This document shows positions 46,157 through 55,602 of a stretch of DNA of 64,000 nucleotides, piece after piece. The notes below the pieces were generated by a model. That model did no database searches. It had not been told where the DNA came from and was given only the letters and a program-made list of their open reading frames with translations. This stretch comes from Dyella dinghuensis (GTDB taxonomy: Bacteria; Pseudomonadota; Gammaproteobacteria; Xanthomonadales; Rhodanobacteraceae): positions 496,001-560,000 of the forward strand of contig NZ_RYZR01000007.1 of NCBI RefSeq assembly GCF_003977615.1. The letters run 5' to 3'. Made by a program: the position numbers and the translations under genes. How positions within the stretch are numbered: the first letter of the stretch is position 1; each line of letters starts with the position of its first letter.

Positions 46157-46992
46157 CCGTACTGGTCTTCGGCGCCAGCAGTCAGGTAGGGCACTTTTTG
46201 CTGCCGATGCTGGGCACGCGCGGTGAAAACGTCGTCGCCATAAGCCGTTCTGCGCGTTCGCCCCAGGAAAACGCGACGTGGATGACGGGTCACCTGCCCG
46301 ACAATATGCCGCGTGTGGACGGCATTTCCGCCATTTTCTGTTTTGGTCCGCTGCAATCGCTGGCGGCATGGTTGAACAGTGTTGCATTGCCGCTGGCGCC
46401 GCGTGTCATCGTGACCAGTTCCATGAGCGCCGAAACGAAACGCGAATCGGAAGTGCCTGCGGAGCGGGCGATGTCGCAGCTATTGCGCGACAGCGAACAA
46501 GCCTTCGCGGACGCGTGCGCGCGTCATGGCAGCGAGTGGACGGTGCTTCGTCCTACGCTGGTCTACGGCATTGGTCTCGATAAGAGCCTGACGCCGATCG
46601 CACAACGCGCGATGCGTTTGCGCGTCTTTCCGCTTCCGAATGGTCGTGGCGTGAGACAGCCCGTGCATGCACAGGATCTGGCCAGCGCTGCCCTTGCTGC
46701 GCTGGAAACACCTGCATCGAGCGGAAAGATTCTTCCCATCGGCGGCGGCGAGCGATTGCCGGTGGGCGAGATGTTTGCGCGAGTGCGCCGCAGTTTGCCG
46801 GTGGATACGCTGCCGATACCGCTGCCCGCTTGGTCGCTCCGCGTGGCGCGCCATGGCGTTGCGCGGCTGCGCGGACCGCTGAGCCGGCTCGATGCGGATC
46901 TCATCGCCGATAATACGCAGGTGACCCAACTGCTCGGCGTTCACCCAAGACCTTTTCGCCCCGATGCCGAATGCTGGCGCGCGCCGGTGTGA
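46153..46992 (+). CDS. NAD(P)-binding Rossmann (SDR/epimerase-like) protein
   Basis: A 279-residue protein with an N-terminal dinucleotide-binding motif VLVFGASSQVGHFLLP (glycine pattern GxSSxxG). A VTSSMSAETK strand, a LRPTLVYG segment typical of NAD-dependent epimerases and PVHAQDLASA follow. The canonical YxxxK is not evident, so catalysis may be lost or atypical; such proteins can act as NmrA/YwnB-like sensors or reductases. It is translationally coupled to the upstream repeat protein by an ATGA overlap. The substrate is unknown. Confidence 0.75.
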   Translation: MTVLVFGASSQVGHFLLPMLGTRGENVVAISRSARSPQENATWMTGHLPDNMPRVDGISAIFCFGPLQSLAAWLNSVALPLAPRVIVTSSMSAETKRESEVPAERAMSQLLRDSEQAFADACARHGSEWTVLRPTLVYGIGLDKSLTPIAQRAMRLRVFPLPNGRGVRQPVHAQDLASAALAALETPASSGKILPIGGGERLPVGEMFARVRRSLPVDTLPIPLPAWSLRVARHGVARLRGPLSRLDADLIADNTQVTQLLGVHPRPFRPDAECWRAPV

Positions 46993-47111
46993 TTTGCCCG
47001 CGCAAATGCTGCAAGATGCCCGCCCCATGCCATCTCTAATGGCGTGCGTTCATCCGGCCGCCGGGTTCCGCCCCCTATGATCCAGCAACTTCGTCACGGG
47101 ATACCCTCGCG

Positions 47112-49445
47112 TTGGACTTCCTGACCCGACTTCGATCGATCGCAAGCGCATGCTGGCCTTGGGTGCGCATTCCATTCTGGATCTGCATGGGGTTGTTGTT
47201 CGGCTTCGTGCTGCCGTACACGCTGATCCTCAACAAGCGAGTGCAGGATCGTTTCAACGATCTCGTGTTTGCGGTGCCCACGCGCGTTTACTCCCAGCCT
47301 ACGCATCTGGCACCGGGTGTGCCGATGAATGCGGCGACGCTGGAGGTGGAGTTGACCTTCGCCGGCTACATCGCCGATGGCCATGGGCAAGTGCCGGGCA
47401 GTTGGGCGAAGCAGGGAAGCGGCACGTATTACATCTCCTCGCGCGGTTATGCAGGTCCTGATGGTGGCGAGCTTCCCAAGCGCATTCGCGTCACGCTCGG
47501 TTCGGGTGTCGTCGCCTCGGTGACGGATCTTGGTACCGACACGGCGTTGCGCGATACGCATCTCGATCCAGCGCGCATCGCCACGGTGTACGGTCCGAAG
47601 CAGGAAGATCGAAGCATCGTGCAATTGAACGATGTGCCGCCGCTGCTCGTGGGCGGTTTGCAGGCGGTAGAAGATCGCGATTTCAAACATCACATCGGCA
47701 TCGACTTCACCGCGATCCTTCGCGCTGCGTTTGCGGATATGCGTGCCGGTCATACAGTGCAAGGTGCATCGACGATCACACAGCAGCTGATACGCAACCT
47801 GTTTCTTAGCCGCGATCAGAACATGGGCCGCAAGTTGAACGAAGCGCTGATGTCCGTGTTGCTGGAGATGCATTACAGCAAGACGCGCATTCTCGAGGCG
47901 TACATCAACGAAGTGTTCCTCGGTCAGCAAGGCAATCAGGCGGTGCGCGGTTTTGCGGCGGCATCGGAGTTCTATTTCGGCCGTCGACTTGAATATCTGC
48001 GCCCGCAGGAAGTTGCCTTGCTGGTGGGTCTGGTGAAGGGGCCGAGCCAGTTCGATCCGCGCCGTTATCCGGATCGGGCGCTGGCTCGCCGCAATCTGGT
48101 GCTTGATCAATTCTCGCAAACAGGCTTGTTGACGCCCGATCAGGCCAAAGCAGCGCAAGCGACACCGCTGGGTGTGATCGCCGATGGTCAGTTGCCGCAC
48201 GATCGTTTTCCGGCCTTCATGCAGCTTGTTCGCGCACAGATCACCAACGATTTCGATGAAGAGACGTTGCAGCAAGGCAACATGTCGATCTTCACCACGC
48301 TCGATCCTGCCACGCAGTTGTATACCGAGCAGGCGATCGATACGGCCATCAAGGGATTGGGCAAGCGTGGCGACGACACACAATCGGCGGCCGTCATCAC
48401 CGATTCCAAGACGGGCAGCGTGCTCGCAATTGTCGGCAGCAAGGTGCCCGGCGACCAGGGTTTCAATCGCGCACTCGACGCGCAACGACCGATTGGTTCG
48501 ACGATCAAACCGTTCGTCTATCTCGTCGCCTTGACACAGCCGGGACGCTGGAATCTCGCCACGGAACTGGACGATTCGCCGATCAGCATGCGTCAGCCCG
48601 ATGGCACGCCGTGGACGCCGCATAACGACGATAACCAAAGCCACGGCATGGTGCCGATGGTGGACGCGCTGGCGTATTCGTGGAATCTCGCGACCATCCA
48701 TCTTGGGCTCGATGTCGGTGTGCCGCGCATCAAGTCCTTCCTCGATTCGTTCGGACTGGCAAAGGTGCAACCGGGGCCGTCGCTGTTGATTGGTGCGATC
48801 GACCTCGCGCCGATCCAGGTCGCACAGATGTATGAGTATCTGGCGTCGGACGGTCATGCGCTGCCGTTGCTCGCCGTGAGCGGCGTGGTCGACGGCAATG
48901 GCCGCACCATCAAGCGATATGAGGTGCAAAGCGGGCAGGGTGAATATCAACCTGCCGTGCGTCTGGTTACGTGGGCCATGCAACAAGTAGCGATTTACGG
49001 CACGGCGCATTCGCTGGCCGATTCCAGCCTGGCGTGGTTGCACACCGCGGGCAAGACCGGCACCAGTAACGATCTTCGCGACAGCTGGTTCGCCGGGTTC
49101 ACGGGCGATCGTCTTGGCGTGTTCTGGATGGGACGCGACGACAACAAGCCCAGCCATCTGTTCGGTGCGACCGGCGCGCTGCGCGGCTGGCAGGAATTGT
49201 TCCGCAAGCTTCCCACCACGCCACTCTCGCCCGCACCGGGCGAAGGGCTGGAAATGGCCTGGATCAATCCTACCGATGGCAAGCGCAGCGACCCTGCTTG
49301 CGAGGGCGCCAAGCAGGTTCCAGTGATTGCCGGATCGCTGCCGGCCGATTCAGAGGGGTGTTTTTGGCAAAAGGTAGGTAATCTGTTCGGCTCCGGCAAT
49401 AGTGCGCCGTCCTCCACAACTCCAACTCCACAGCCACTTCCCTGA
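47112..49445 (+). CDS. mrcB: Penicillin-binding protein 1B (glycosyltransferase/transpeptidase)
   Basis: A 777-residue bifunctional class A PBP that polymerises lipid II and crosslinks glycan strands. One N-terminal membrane anchor (about 18-38) precedes a UB2H-like region, then GT51 with catalytic Glu187 (EDRDFKHHIGID) and GASTITQQLIRNLF. The transpeptidase domain has SxxK at Ser463-Lys466 (GSTIK), SWNLA for SxN and KTGTSN with Lys648. The start is TTG 47112; the next in-frame ATG (47190) would remove part of the membrane anchor. The lipoprotein gene downstream could belong to the same unit. Confidence 0.94.
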   Translation: MDFLTRLRSIASACWPWVRIPFWICMGLLFGFVLPYTLILNKRVQDRFNDLVFAVPTRVYSQPTHLAPGVPMNAATLEVELTFAGYIADGHGQVPGSWAKQGSGTYYISSRGYAGPDGGELPKRIRVTLGSGVVASVTDLGTDTALRDTHLDPARIATVYGPKQEDRSIVQLNDVPPLLVGGLQAVEDRDFKHHIGIDFTAILRAAFADMRAGHTVQGASTITQQLIRNLFLSRDQNMGRKLNEALMSVLLEMHYSKTRILEAYINEVFLGQQGNQAVRGFAAASEFYFGRRLEYLRPQEVALLVGLVKGPSQFDPRRYPDRALARRNLVLDQFSQTGLLTPDQAKAAQATPLGVIADGQLPHDRFPAFMQLVRAQITNDFDEETLQQGNMSIFTTLDPATQLYTEQAIDTAIKGLGKRGDDTQSAAVITDSKTGSVLAIVGSKVPGDQGFNRALDAQRPIGSTIKPFVYLVALTQPGRWNLATELDDSPISMRQPDGTPWTPHNDDNQSHGMVPMVDALAYSWNLATIHLGLDVGVPRIKSFLDSFGLAKVQPGPSLLIGAIDLAPIQVAQMYEYLASDGHALPLLAVSGVVDGNGRTIKRYEVQSGQGEYQPAVRLVTWAMQQVAIYGTAHSLADSSLAWLHTAGKTGTSNDLRDSWFAGFTGDRLGVFWMGRDDNKPSHLFGATGALRGWQELFRKLPTTPLSPAPGEGLEMAWINPTDGKRSDPACEGAKQVPVIAGSLPADSEGCFWQKVGNLFGSGNSAPSSTTPTPQPLP

Positions 49446-49453
49446 CGTTGAGA

Positions 49454-49993
49454 ATGATCATGCAGTTTCGCTCGCTACGTGCATTTCATCCTTTCGTGCC
49501 TGCCATTGCCGCAGGCGTTCTGCTCGCCGCATGCGCACAGCCGGCGCCTGAAGCGCCCAAGACACCGTCGAAATCCAACGCGGCGATGGTGGCCGAGATT
49601 CAGGCCGCGGGCGATCGCGACAAATCGGTGATCAACGTGGCGCCGCTGGTCGATCCCGGTGTGACCGCTCTGCAGTCGGCAGCGCGCAACTTCGAACGCT
49701 ACGGCCAATACGATGCCGCGGCGGCGAAGCTGGAACAAGCGTTGCAGCAAAGCCACAATTCGCCGGATGTGCTGCAGGATCGCGCCGAACTGGCGATCTA
49801 TATGAGCGACTACGCCATGGCCGAGAAGCTCGCACAGCAATCGTGGTCGCTCGGTTCCAAACAAGGACCGTTGTGCGCGCGCAATTGGCAGACGATTGTC
49901 GAACTTCGCCAGCGTGCGAACGACACGGCAGGTGCCGAAGCCGCCAGCAAATCCGTTGCAGCCTGCAACGAAGCAGGTATTCAGCGTTTCTGA
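49454..49993 (+). CDS. Tetratricopeptide-like lipoprotein
   Basis: About 179 residues from ATG 49454 (ATG 49460 and TTG 49448 are alternatives). A short signal sequence ends in the lipobox LLAAC, so the mature N-terminal Cys would be lipidated. The rest is helical, with TPR-like NFERYGQYDAAAAKLEQAL and LAIYMSDYAMAEKLAQQSW. It starts 8 bp after the PBP1B stop, suggesting cotranscription. By analogy to LpoB-type outer-membrane activators of PBP1B, a regulatory role is conceivable, but there is no visible LpoB similarity. Confidence 0.75.
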   Translation: MIMQFRSLRAFHPFVPAIAAGVLLAACAQPAPEAPKTPSKSNAAMVAEIQAAGDRDKSVINVAPLVDPGVTALQSAARNFERYGQYDAAAAKLEQALQQSHNSPDVLQDRAELAIYMSDYAMAEKLAQQSWSLGSKQGPLCARNWQTIVELRQRANDTAGAEAASKSVAACNEAGIQRF

Positions 49994-50014
49994 AACGCTG
50001 AATACCTCAGTGCA

Positions 50015-50404
50015 TCAAAACAGTGGCGTAAGCAGCATCACGATGCCGACGATGCTCGCTGTCCAAATCAACGTGCGCAAATAGGGAACGCCAAGCGCGT
50101 AGACGGGCAGGTAAATCAGGCGTGCCCAGAAATAGATTTGCGCGCCGAGCACCGTCGTTGCGGTGTGACGCTGCAGCACGTATCCAGCGAGCACCAGCGC
50201 AGCGAAGAAAACAAAGGTTGCAAGAAAGTTGGTATTGGCGCGATCCAGCCGTCCTGTCATGCCCGTGAGAACTTTAGGCGTGCCATCGCGTGGGCTAGCC
50301 ATCCAGCTCAACCCGGTTTGTCCGAGAGTGGCCGTCGTGGCAATGAGGAGCTGTACCAGCCCCAACGTTACACTCCATACGAGCATCTGCATTTCGACAG
50401 TCAT
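50015..50404 (-). CDS. MAPEG family membrane protein
   Basis: A 129-residue protein with four predicted transmembrane helices. The start at 50404 (MTVEMQMLVWS) has GGGGAG 7 nt upstream; a longer frame to 50536 would run into the promoter of the divergent helicase. MAPEG signatures include RLDRANTNFLATFVFFAAL and ARLIYLPVYALGVPYLRT. The superfamily contains glutathione transferases and peroxidases and eicosanoid enzymes; bacterial members of this short type have no firmly known substrate. Confidence 0.85.
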   Translation of the reverse strand: MTVEMQMLVWSVTLGLVQLLIATTATLGQTGLSWMASPRDGTPKVLTGMTGRLDRANTNFLATFVFFAALVLAGYVLQRHTATTVLGAQIYFWARLIYLPVYALGVPYLRTLIWTASIVGIVMLLTPLF

Positions 50405-50516
50405 CGCGTTTCTCCCCGTGGTGATGGTCTGATGGTGAACCTCTGTGGTTCTTCGCGCCAGCGCCGCCAATGTTACGCAGGTTCCCCCGTTGCCCTGGCT
50501 GCGCGATACTGGATCA

Positions 50517-52496
50517 ATGACCGACCCCGATGACATCGGCGCGCTGCTCGGCGCCGAAGGCCCATTTGCCCGCGAATTGCCGAACTTTGCGCCGCGCCCT
50601 GCACAACAGGAGATGGCGCGCGCGGTTCAACATGCTATTGCCGAATGCGAAACGCTGATCGCGGAAGCCGGCACCGGTACGGGTAAAACGTACGCCTACC
50701 TCGTGCCAGCGATGCTTTCCGGCCAGCGCGTGATCATTTCCACCGGCACGAAGGCACTACAGGATCAGCTGTTTTTCCGCGATCTGCCGAAAGTGCGTTC
50801 GGTACTCGGCGCTCGATTGAAAACCGCGTTGCTGAAAGGCCGTGCCAATTACCTGTGCCTGTATCGGCTCGACCAGACCGTACGCGAAGGTGCCAGTTTC
50901 GATCGCCATCAGGCCGGGCAACTGGCTGCGATCCGCGCTTGGTCGGCACGTACACGGCGCGGCGATCGTATGGAACTGGCCGAAGTGCCGGAGGATTCAC
51001 CACTGTGGCTGCGCGTAACGTCCACGCCGGAGAATTGCCTAGGCGTCGAGTGCCCGTTCTACGACGATTGTCATGTCGTCAAGGCGCGGCGCGAAGCACA
51101 GGAGGCCGATCTGGTGGTGGTCAATCACCATCTGTTGTTTGCCGATCTTGCGTTGAAGCAGGAGGGCTTCGGCGAGATTCTTCCTGGCGCGCAGGCATTT
51201 ATTCTGGACGAAGCCCATCAGATTCCAGAGCTTGCCGGGCAATTCTTTTCGCAGAGCATCAGTGCGCGGCAGCTCACGGAGCTGGCGCAGGATGCGCTTG
51301 CCGAATGCAATGGGGTTACCGGTGCGATAGGGCTGATGCTGGAGCCGATCGAGGCCTTGCAGGACGCCGTGCGAAAACTGCGCCTCGCGCTGGATCCGTT
51401 ACCCACACGCGGAGCATTTCACGAACTGCTGCAGCGTGAAGGTGTGCCAACCTCGCTGCGCGATCTCGGTGAATTGCTCTCCGCGCTGACCGATGTGCTT
51501 GCATCGCAGGCGGAGCGCTCGCGCGGGCTGATGAATGTGCATGAGCGCGCCGCCAGTTTGATGGAGCGTCTGGATCGCATCATCGAGGGACATTCAGAAC
51601 ACGACGTGCGCTGGTACGAGCTGTTTCCGCGCGGTTTCTCGTTGCATGCCACGCCGCTGGATCTCGCCGCACCGCTTCGTGCCATGCGGGAACGAACCTT
51701 TGCAGCGTGGATTCACACCTCCGCGACGTTATCCGTTGCTGGGCGCTTCGATCACTTTGCACGCCAGCTTGGACTGGACGATCCACAAACACTGAGCCTG
51801 GAAAGTCCGTTTGATTACGCGCGTCAGGCACTGTGTTACATCCCCGATGGTTTGCCCGATCCTGCTGCACGCGATTACACGGAACGTGTGATCGATGCCG
51901 CGTTGCCGGTGCTTCAAGCTTCCAGCGGGCGCGCGTTCTTGCTATTCACCTCGCATCGCGCGTTGCGCCGCGCCGCCGAGCTGTTGGCTGATCGCGTGCC
52001 GTGGCCGTTGTTCGTGCAGGGCAGTGCGCCACGACATCAATTGCTGGAAGAATTTCGTGCCAGCGGACATGGCGTGTTGCTCGGCGCAGCCAGTTTCTGG
52101 GAAGGCGTCGATGTCGCCGGCGAGGCGCTATCGGTCGTGGTGATCGACAAGCTTCCATTTGCCGCGCCCGACGATCCGGTATTGCAGGCACGACTGGAAG
52201 CGCTGGAGCAATCGGGTATCAATCCCTTTATGGGCTGGCAGGTACCTGCAGCCGTGATTGCCCTGAAGCAGGGCGCGGGGCGATTGATCCGCGACGTGCA
52301 TGACCGCGGTGTGCTGGTGCTATGCGATCCGCGCTTGATGACAAAAGGCTACGGGAAATTGTTCCTCAAAAGCCTGCCGTCCATGCCGCGTACGCACGAA
52401 CTTAGCCAAGTGCAGGCGTTCTTCGCACCGATAGCGAATGAAAGTGGTGAGCCACGCGCCGTCATGCATGATAGTTTCTCCGACACGGCCCCCTGA
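50517..52496 (+). CDS. ATP-dependent DNA helicase, YoaA/DinG (XPD-like) family
   Basis: A 659-residue superfamily 2, 5'-3' Fe-S helicase. ATG 50517 (MTDPDDIGALLG) gives the normal length; the open frame extends 24 codons further upstream. Walker A is GTGTGKT with Lys57 and the DEAH box starts at Asp231 (ILDEAHQIPE). Between them, cysteines in NYLCLYRL and in ECPFYDDCHVV form the XPD-type [4Fe-4S] site. Motif VI-like QGAGRLIRD is near the C-terminus. It is closer to YoaA, which helps repair replication-blocking lesions, than to DinG, judging by length. Exact orthology needs a tree. Confidence 0.9.
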   Translation: MTDPDDIGALLGAEGPFARELPNFAPRPAQQEMARAVQHAIAECETLIAEAGTGTGKTYAYLVPAMLSGQRVIISTGTKALQDQLFFRDLPKVRSVLGARLKTALLKGRANYLCLYRLDQTVREGASFDRHQAGQLAAIRAWSARTRRGDRMELAEVPEDSPLWLRVTSTPENCLGVECPFYDDCHVVKARREAQEADLVVVNHHLLFADLALKQEGFGEILPGAQAFILDEAHQIPELAGQFFSQSISARQLTELAQDALAECNGVTGAIGLMLEPIEALQDAVRKLRLALDPLPTRGAFHELLQREGVPTSLRDLGELLSALTDVLASQAERSRGLMNVHERAASLMERLDRIIEGHSEHDVRWYELFPRGFSLHATPLDLAAPLRAMRERTFAAWIHTSATLSVAGRFDHFARQLGLDDPQTLSLESPFDYARQALCYIPDGLPDPAARDYTERVIDAALPVLQASSGRAFLLFTSHRALRRAAELLADRVPWPLFVQGSAPRHQLLEEFRASGHGVLLGAASFWEGVDVAGEALSVVVIDKLPFAAPDDPVLQARLEALEQSGINPFMGWQVPAAVIALKQGAGRLIRDVHDRGVLVLCDPRLMTKGYGKLFLKSLPSMPRTHELSQVQAFFAPIANESGEPRAVMHDSFSDTAP

Positions 52497-52587
52497 CCGG
52501 CTGCATACGTATTCAGGCGGACAAGCTTGGGAGTGGCACGCAGAATCGGCCACTACGTGAAACCATCATGCGGGGAGCATGATCGAC

Positions 52588-54024
52588 ATGAATCTCAATC
52601 CAAGTAAAAGCACGGGCACGGCAAAAGAGGAGGAAGGTCACGCGACCGCGAAAGTTGTATTTATCGCGGCAGCGGCGGCCATCGGCGGGTTTCTGTTCGG
52701 CTTCGATACCGCGGTCATCAACGGCGCGGTTGATGCAGTGCGTCACGGTTTTGGTCTGGATGCTGCACGCACCGGTTTCGCGGTTTCTTGCGCACTGATC
52801 GGTTCGGCCGTCGGTGCGTGGTACGCCGGGCCGCTGGCCGATCGGCTTGGACGCGTGCGCACCATGCAGGTCGCCGCGCTTTTTCTCTTGATGAGTGCGA
52901 TCGGTTCGGGGCTCGTGCACGGTATCTGGGATCTGGTGTGCTGGCGTCTTGTTGGCGGTATCGGCGTGGGTGTGGCGTCGGTGATCGCGCCGGCTTACAT
53001 CGCCGAGGTATCGCCTGCGAATGTGCGCGGGCGATTGGGTTCGATGCAGCAGCTCGCGATCGTGCTCGGCATTTTCGTTGCGTTGCTTAGTGACGCATGG
53101 CTGGCGAATACGGCTGGCGGTGCGTCCAACATGTTGTGGGCGCATCTGGAAGCGTGGCGCTGGATGTTCCTCGTGGCGAGCGTGCCGGCGCTGATGTACG
53201 GCGTGCTGGTGACGAGCGTCCCCGAATCGCCGCGCTATCTTGTGGCGCGCGGTCGTCTTCCGGAGGCGCGCAAGGTGCTCGCCGAAGTGCTCGATATGCA
53301 CAACGATGCCGCGCTGGATGCGAAGGTCAACGACATCGCGCATAGCCTCAATGCCGAGGTTCGGCCCAAGCTGAGCGACTTGCGTGGTCCACGCGCCGGT
53401 CTTTTGCCGATCGTCTGGACCGGCATTTTTCTTTCGGTGTTCCAGCAGTTCGTCGGTATCAACGTGATCTTCTACTACTCATCGACGCTGTGGCACTCGG
53501 TGGGTTTCAGCGAGAAGGATGCGTTCTCGATCACGGTGGCAACGTCGGTCGTCAACGTCTTGGTGACGCTGGTGGCCATCGCGCTGGTCGACAGGATCGG
53601 ACGCAAGCCCTTGCTGATTATCGGTTCGGTCGGCATGACGGTGACGCTGGGCTTGATGGCCTGGTGTTTCTCACAAGCCAGCGGGAGCGGTGCATCGCTG
53701 GTGTTGCCGGCGCCATGGGGTATGGTCGCACTCGTTGCCGCCAACGCTTACGTCGTGTGTTTTGGTCTGAGCTGGGGCCCGATGGTGTGGGTGTTGCTCG
53801 GCGAAATGTTCCCCAACAACATCCGTGCGATTGCTTTGGCTGTCGCGGCCGCGGCGCAATGGTTGGCGAACTTTGCGATTACCAGTACCTTTCCATGGTT
53901 GTCGCAGATCGGCCTCTCGTTTGCATACGGGTTGTATGCCTTTTTCGCCTTCCTCTCATTGATTTTCGTGATGCGCGCCGTTCGCGAAACGCGCGGTATC
54001 GAGCTGGAAGACATGCACGCCTGA
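52588..54024 (+). CDS. Sugar:proton symporter, MFS sugar porter family
   Basis: A 478-residue, 12-helix importer related to XylE/GalP. Family signatures include GGFLFGFDTAVINGA, the loop GPLADRLGRVRTM, PESPRYLVARGRLPEA between helices 6 and 7, VDRIGRKPLL, and the QQFVGINVIFYYS of helix 7 that contacts sugar. ATG 52588 sits 10 nt after GGGGAG; ATG 52579 is nearly on top of that site and less likely. There is no neighbouring sugar catabolism gene, so the substrate (xylose, glucose or another) is open. Confidence 0.9.
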   Translation: MNLNPSKSTGTAKEEEGHATAKVVFIAAAAAIGGFLFGFDTAVINGAVDAVRHGFGLDAARTGFAVSCALIGSAVGAWYAGPLADRLGRVRTMQVAALFLLMSAIGSGLVHGIWDLVCWRLVGGIGVGVASVIAPAYIAEVSPANVRGRLGSMQQLAIVLGIFVALLSDAWLANTAGGASNMLWAHLEAWRWMFLVASVPALMYGVLVTSVPESPRYLVARGRLPEARKVLAEVLDMHNDAALDAKVNDIAHSLNAEVRPKLSDLRGPRAGLLPIVWTGIFLSVFQQFVGINVIFYYSSTLWHSVGFSEKDAFSITVATSVVNVLVTLVAIALVDRIGRKPLLIIGSVGMTVTLGLMAWCFSQASGSGASLVLPAPWGMVALVAANAYVVCFGLSWGPMVWVLLGEMFPNNIRAIALAVAAAAQWLANFAITSTFPWLSQIGLSFAYGLYAFFAFLSLIFVMRAVRETRGIELEDMHA

Positions 54025-54081
54025 TAGCGCCGCACACATCAAGCGTGGGCATTTTTCTCACCTTGATGTGACGCGGGTAAG

Positions 54082-54117
54082 GGTCCAGTGACACTTGTGC
54101 GTCACTGGACCTTGGTT
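54082..54117. terminator. Hairpin terminator between convergent sugar porter and hemE
   Basis: A perfect 11-bp stem GGTCCAGTGAC / GTCACTGGACC with an 8-nt loop is followed by TTGGTTT. It lies in the gap between convergent genes. The weak T tract makes it a moderate candidate. Confidence 0.65.
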
Positions 54118-54149
54118 TAACTGCGACGAGTGATAGAAGTGACCGCTTA

Positions 54150-55229
54150 TTAAGCGGACGCTTTGGCGCCACGAAGCACACGGCTATAAGCGTGCACTTC
54201 ATCGACCAACACTTTTACGTGTTCGGGATCGACCTCTGGCGTGATGCCATGCCCGAGATTGAAGACGTGACCGGGATGATTGCCAAAACTATCGAGCACG
54301 GCACGCACTTCGCGGCGGATGATCTCTGGACTTGCGCGCAGCACTGCCGGATCGAGATTGCCTTGCAACGCGACTTTGCCTTGTACGGCATGGCGTGCAT
54401 CGGCGAGATCAATCGTCCAATCCACACCCAGCGCTGCGCAACCCGTGTTGGCCATCTCGGCTAGATGCGCGCCGGCTCCTTTGGAAAACAGGATTACCGG
54501 CAAATCGCGTGTGTGTGCATCCGATTTCAATGCATCGACGATTTGCGCCATGTAACGCAGCGAAAATTCGCGGAACGAGGATGGATTGAGCAGGCCGCCC
54601 CAGGTGTCGAAGATCATCAACGCCTGCGCGCCTGCTGCAGCCTGGGCAATGAGGTACGCAGCGACCGACCTGGCGAGCGTATCCAGCAGCGTGTGCGCCA
54701 AAGCGGGCTCTTTCCAGCAGAGGGCTTTTGGTGTCGCGAAATCGCGCGAGCCGTGACCTTCCACCATGTAGCACGCCAGCGTCCAGGGGCTACCTGAAAA
54801 ACCAATCAACGGAACACGGCCATCCAATTCGCGGCGAATCAGACGCACTGCATCCATCACGTAACGCAATTCGCCGTCCATGTCCGGCACGGCAAGCTTT
54901 TCGATATCGGCGCGGCTGCGCACCGGGTGCGCGAACTGCGGGCCTTCGCCCTCGGCGAACGACAAACCCAGACCCATCGCATCGGGAATAGTGAGGATGT
55001 CGGAGAACAGGATCGCTGCATCGAGATCGAAGCGTGCCAGCGGCTGCAACGTGACTTCGCAGGCCAGTTCCGGGTTCTGCGCCAGGTCCATGAAGCTTCC
55101 GGCCTTCGCACGCGTAGCGCGGTATTCCGGCAGGTAGCGGCCAGCCTGGCGCATGACCCAGACGGGCGTGGTGTCGACAGGCTCGCGGCGCAGGGCGCGC
55201 AGCAAGCGGTCGTTTTTCAGCTGTGTCAT
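54150..55229 (-). CDS. hemE: Uroporphyrinogen decarboxylase
   Basis: Converts uroporphyrinogen III to coproporphyrinogen III in heme synthesis (cytosol, cofactor-free). The 359-residue length is standard. The N-terminal signature [18 protein letters not shown] contains the conserved arginine loop. The second signature [16 protein letters not shown] and the C-terminal [15 protein letters not shown] are present. Its ATG follows the stop of the WGR gene directly (TAA-ATG), implying cotranscription. Confidence 0.96.
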   Translation of the reverse strand: MTQLKNDRLLRALRREPVDTTPVWVMRQAGRYLPEYRATRAKAGSFMDLAQNPELACEVTLQPLARFDLDAAILFSDILTIPDAMGLGLSFAEGEGPQFAHPVRSRADIEKLAVPDMDGELRYVMDAVRLIRRELDGRVPLIGFSGSPWTLACYMVEGHGSRDFATPKALCWKEPALAHTLLDTLARSVAAYLIAQAAAGAQALMIFDTWGGLLNPSSFREFSLRYMAQIVDALKSDAHTRDLPVILFSKGAGAHLAEMANTGCAALGVDWTIDLADARHAVQGKVALQGNLDPAVLRASPEIIRREVRAVLDSFGNHPGHVFNLGHGITPEVDPEHVKVLVDEVHAYSRVLRGAKASA

Positions 55230-55493
55230 TTATCGGCGTCCGTAGGGGCCTTCGAGCCCCTGGGCAAACATCACGCGGAAACCGCGCTTGAGTTGGGCAT
55301 CGCGCATTTTTTCGAACGCGGCGATAGCTTCGTCGCGTTCCAGGTATTGATCGCGCTTGAGCGTCGCGCGGCCGCCCTGTGTGCCCGATTCGCGGTAAAG
55401 CGTCCAGCCGCCAAGCAGATCCTGCTCCAGCACGATCTGAACGTAGCGCGGTGCCTCGGCCGAGGCAGGCATGGTTTGCAGATAGAGGCGCAT
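55230..55493 (-). CDS. WGR domain protein
   Basis: An 87-residue protein that is essentially one WGR domain: MRLYLQTMPAS, then RYVQIVLEQDLLGGWTLYRE, GRATLKRDQYLERDEAIAAF and a C-terminal GFRVMF. WGR domains bind nucleic acid in PARPs and occur as stand-alone bacterial proteins of unknown role. The start at 55493 begins the domain; the frame is open 16 codons further upstream. It is directly upstream of hemE in the same unit, a recurring pairing whose meaning is not clear. Confidence 0.8.
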   Translation of the reverse strand: MRLYLQTMPASAEAPRYVQIVLEQDLLGGWTLYRESGTQGGRATLKRDQYLERDEAIAAFEKMRDAQLKRGFRVMFAQGLEGPYGRR

Positions 55494-55602
55494 GGCGTCC
55501 GTGGTTGAACAAGTGCGGCTGTCATGCCGCAGACACACCATTCTAGAGGGACGGCCGGTGACTGGCGAGCGTGGCTCCTAAATTACGCAGGCCCGATCTC
55601 GC

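Noticed and set aside
47094-49157. 687-codon open frame on the minus strand opposite PBP1B
   Set aside because: The plus strand encodes all GT51 and transpeptidase motifs. The antisense frame has skewed composition and no domain.
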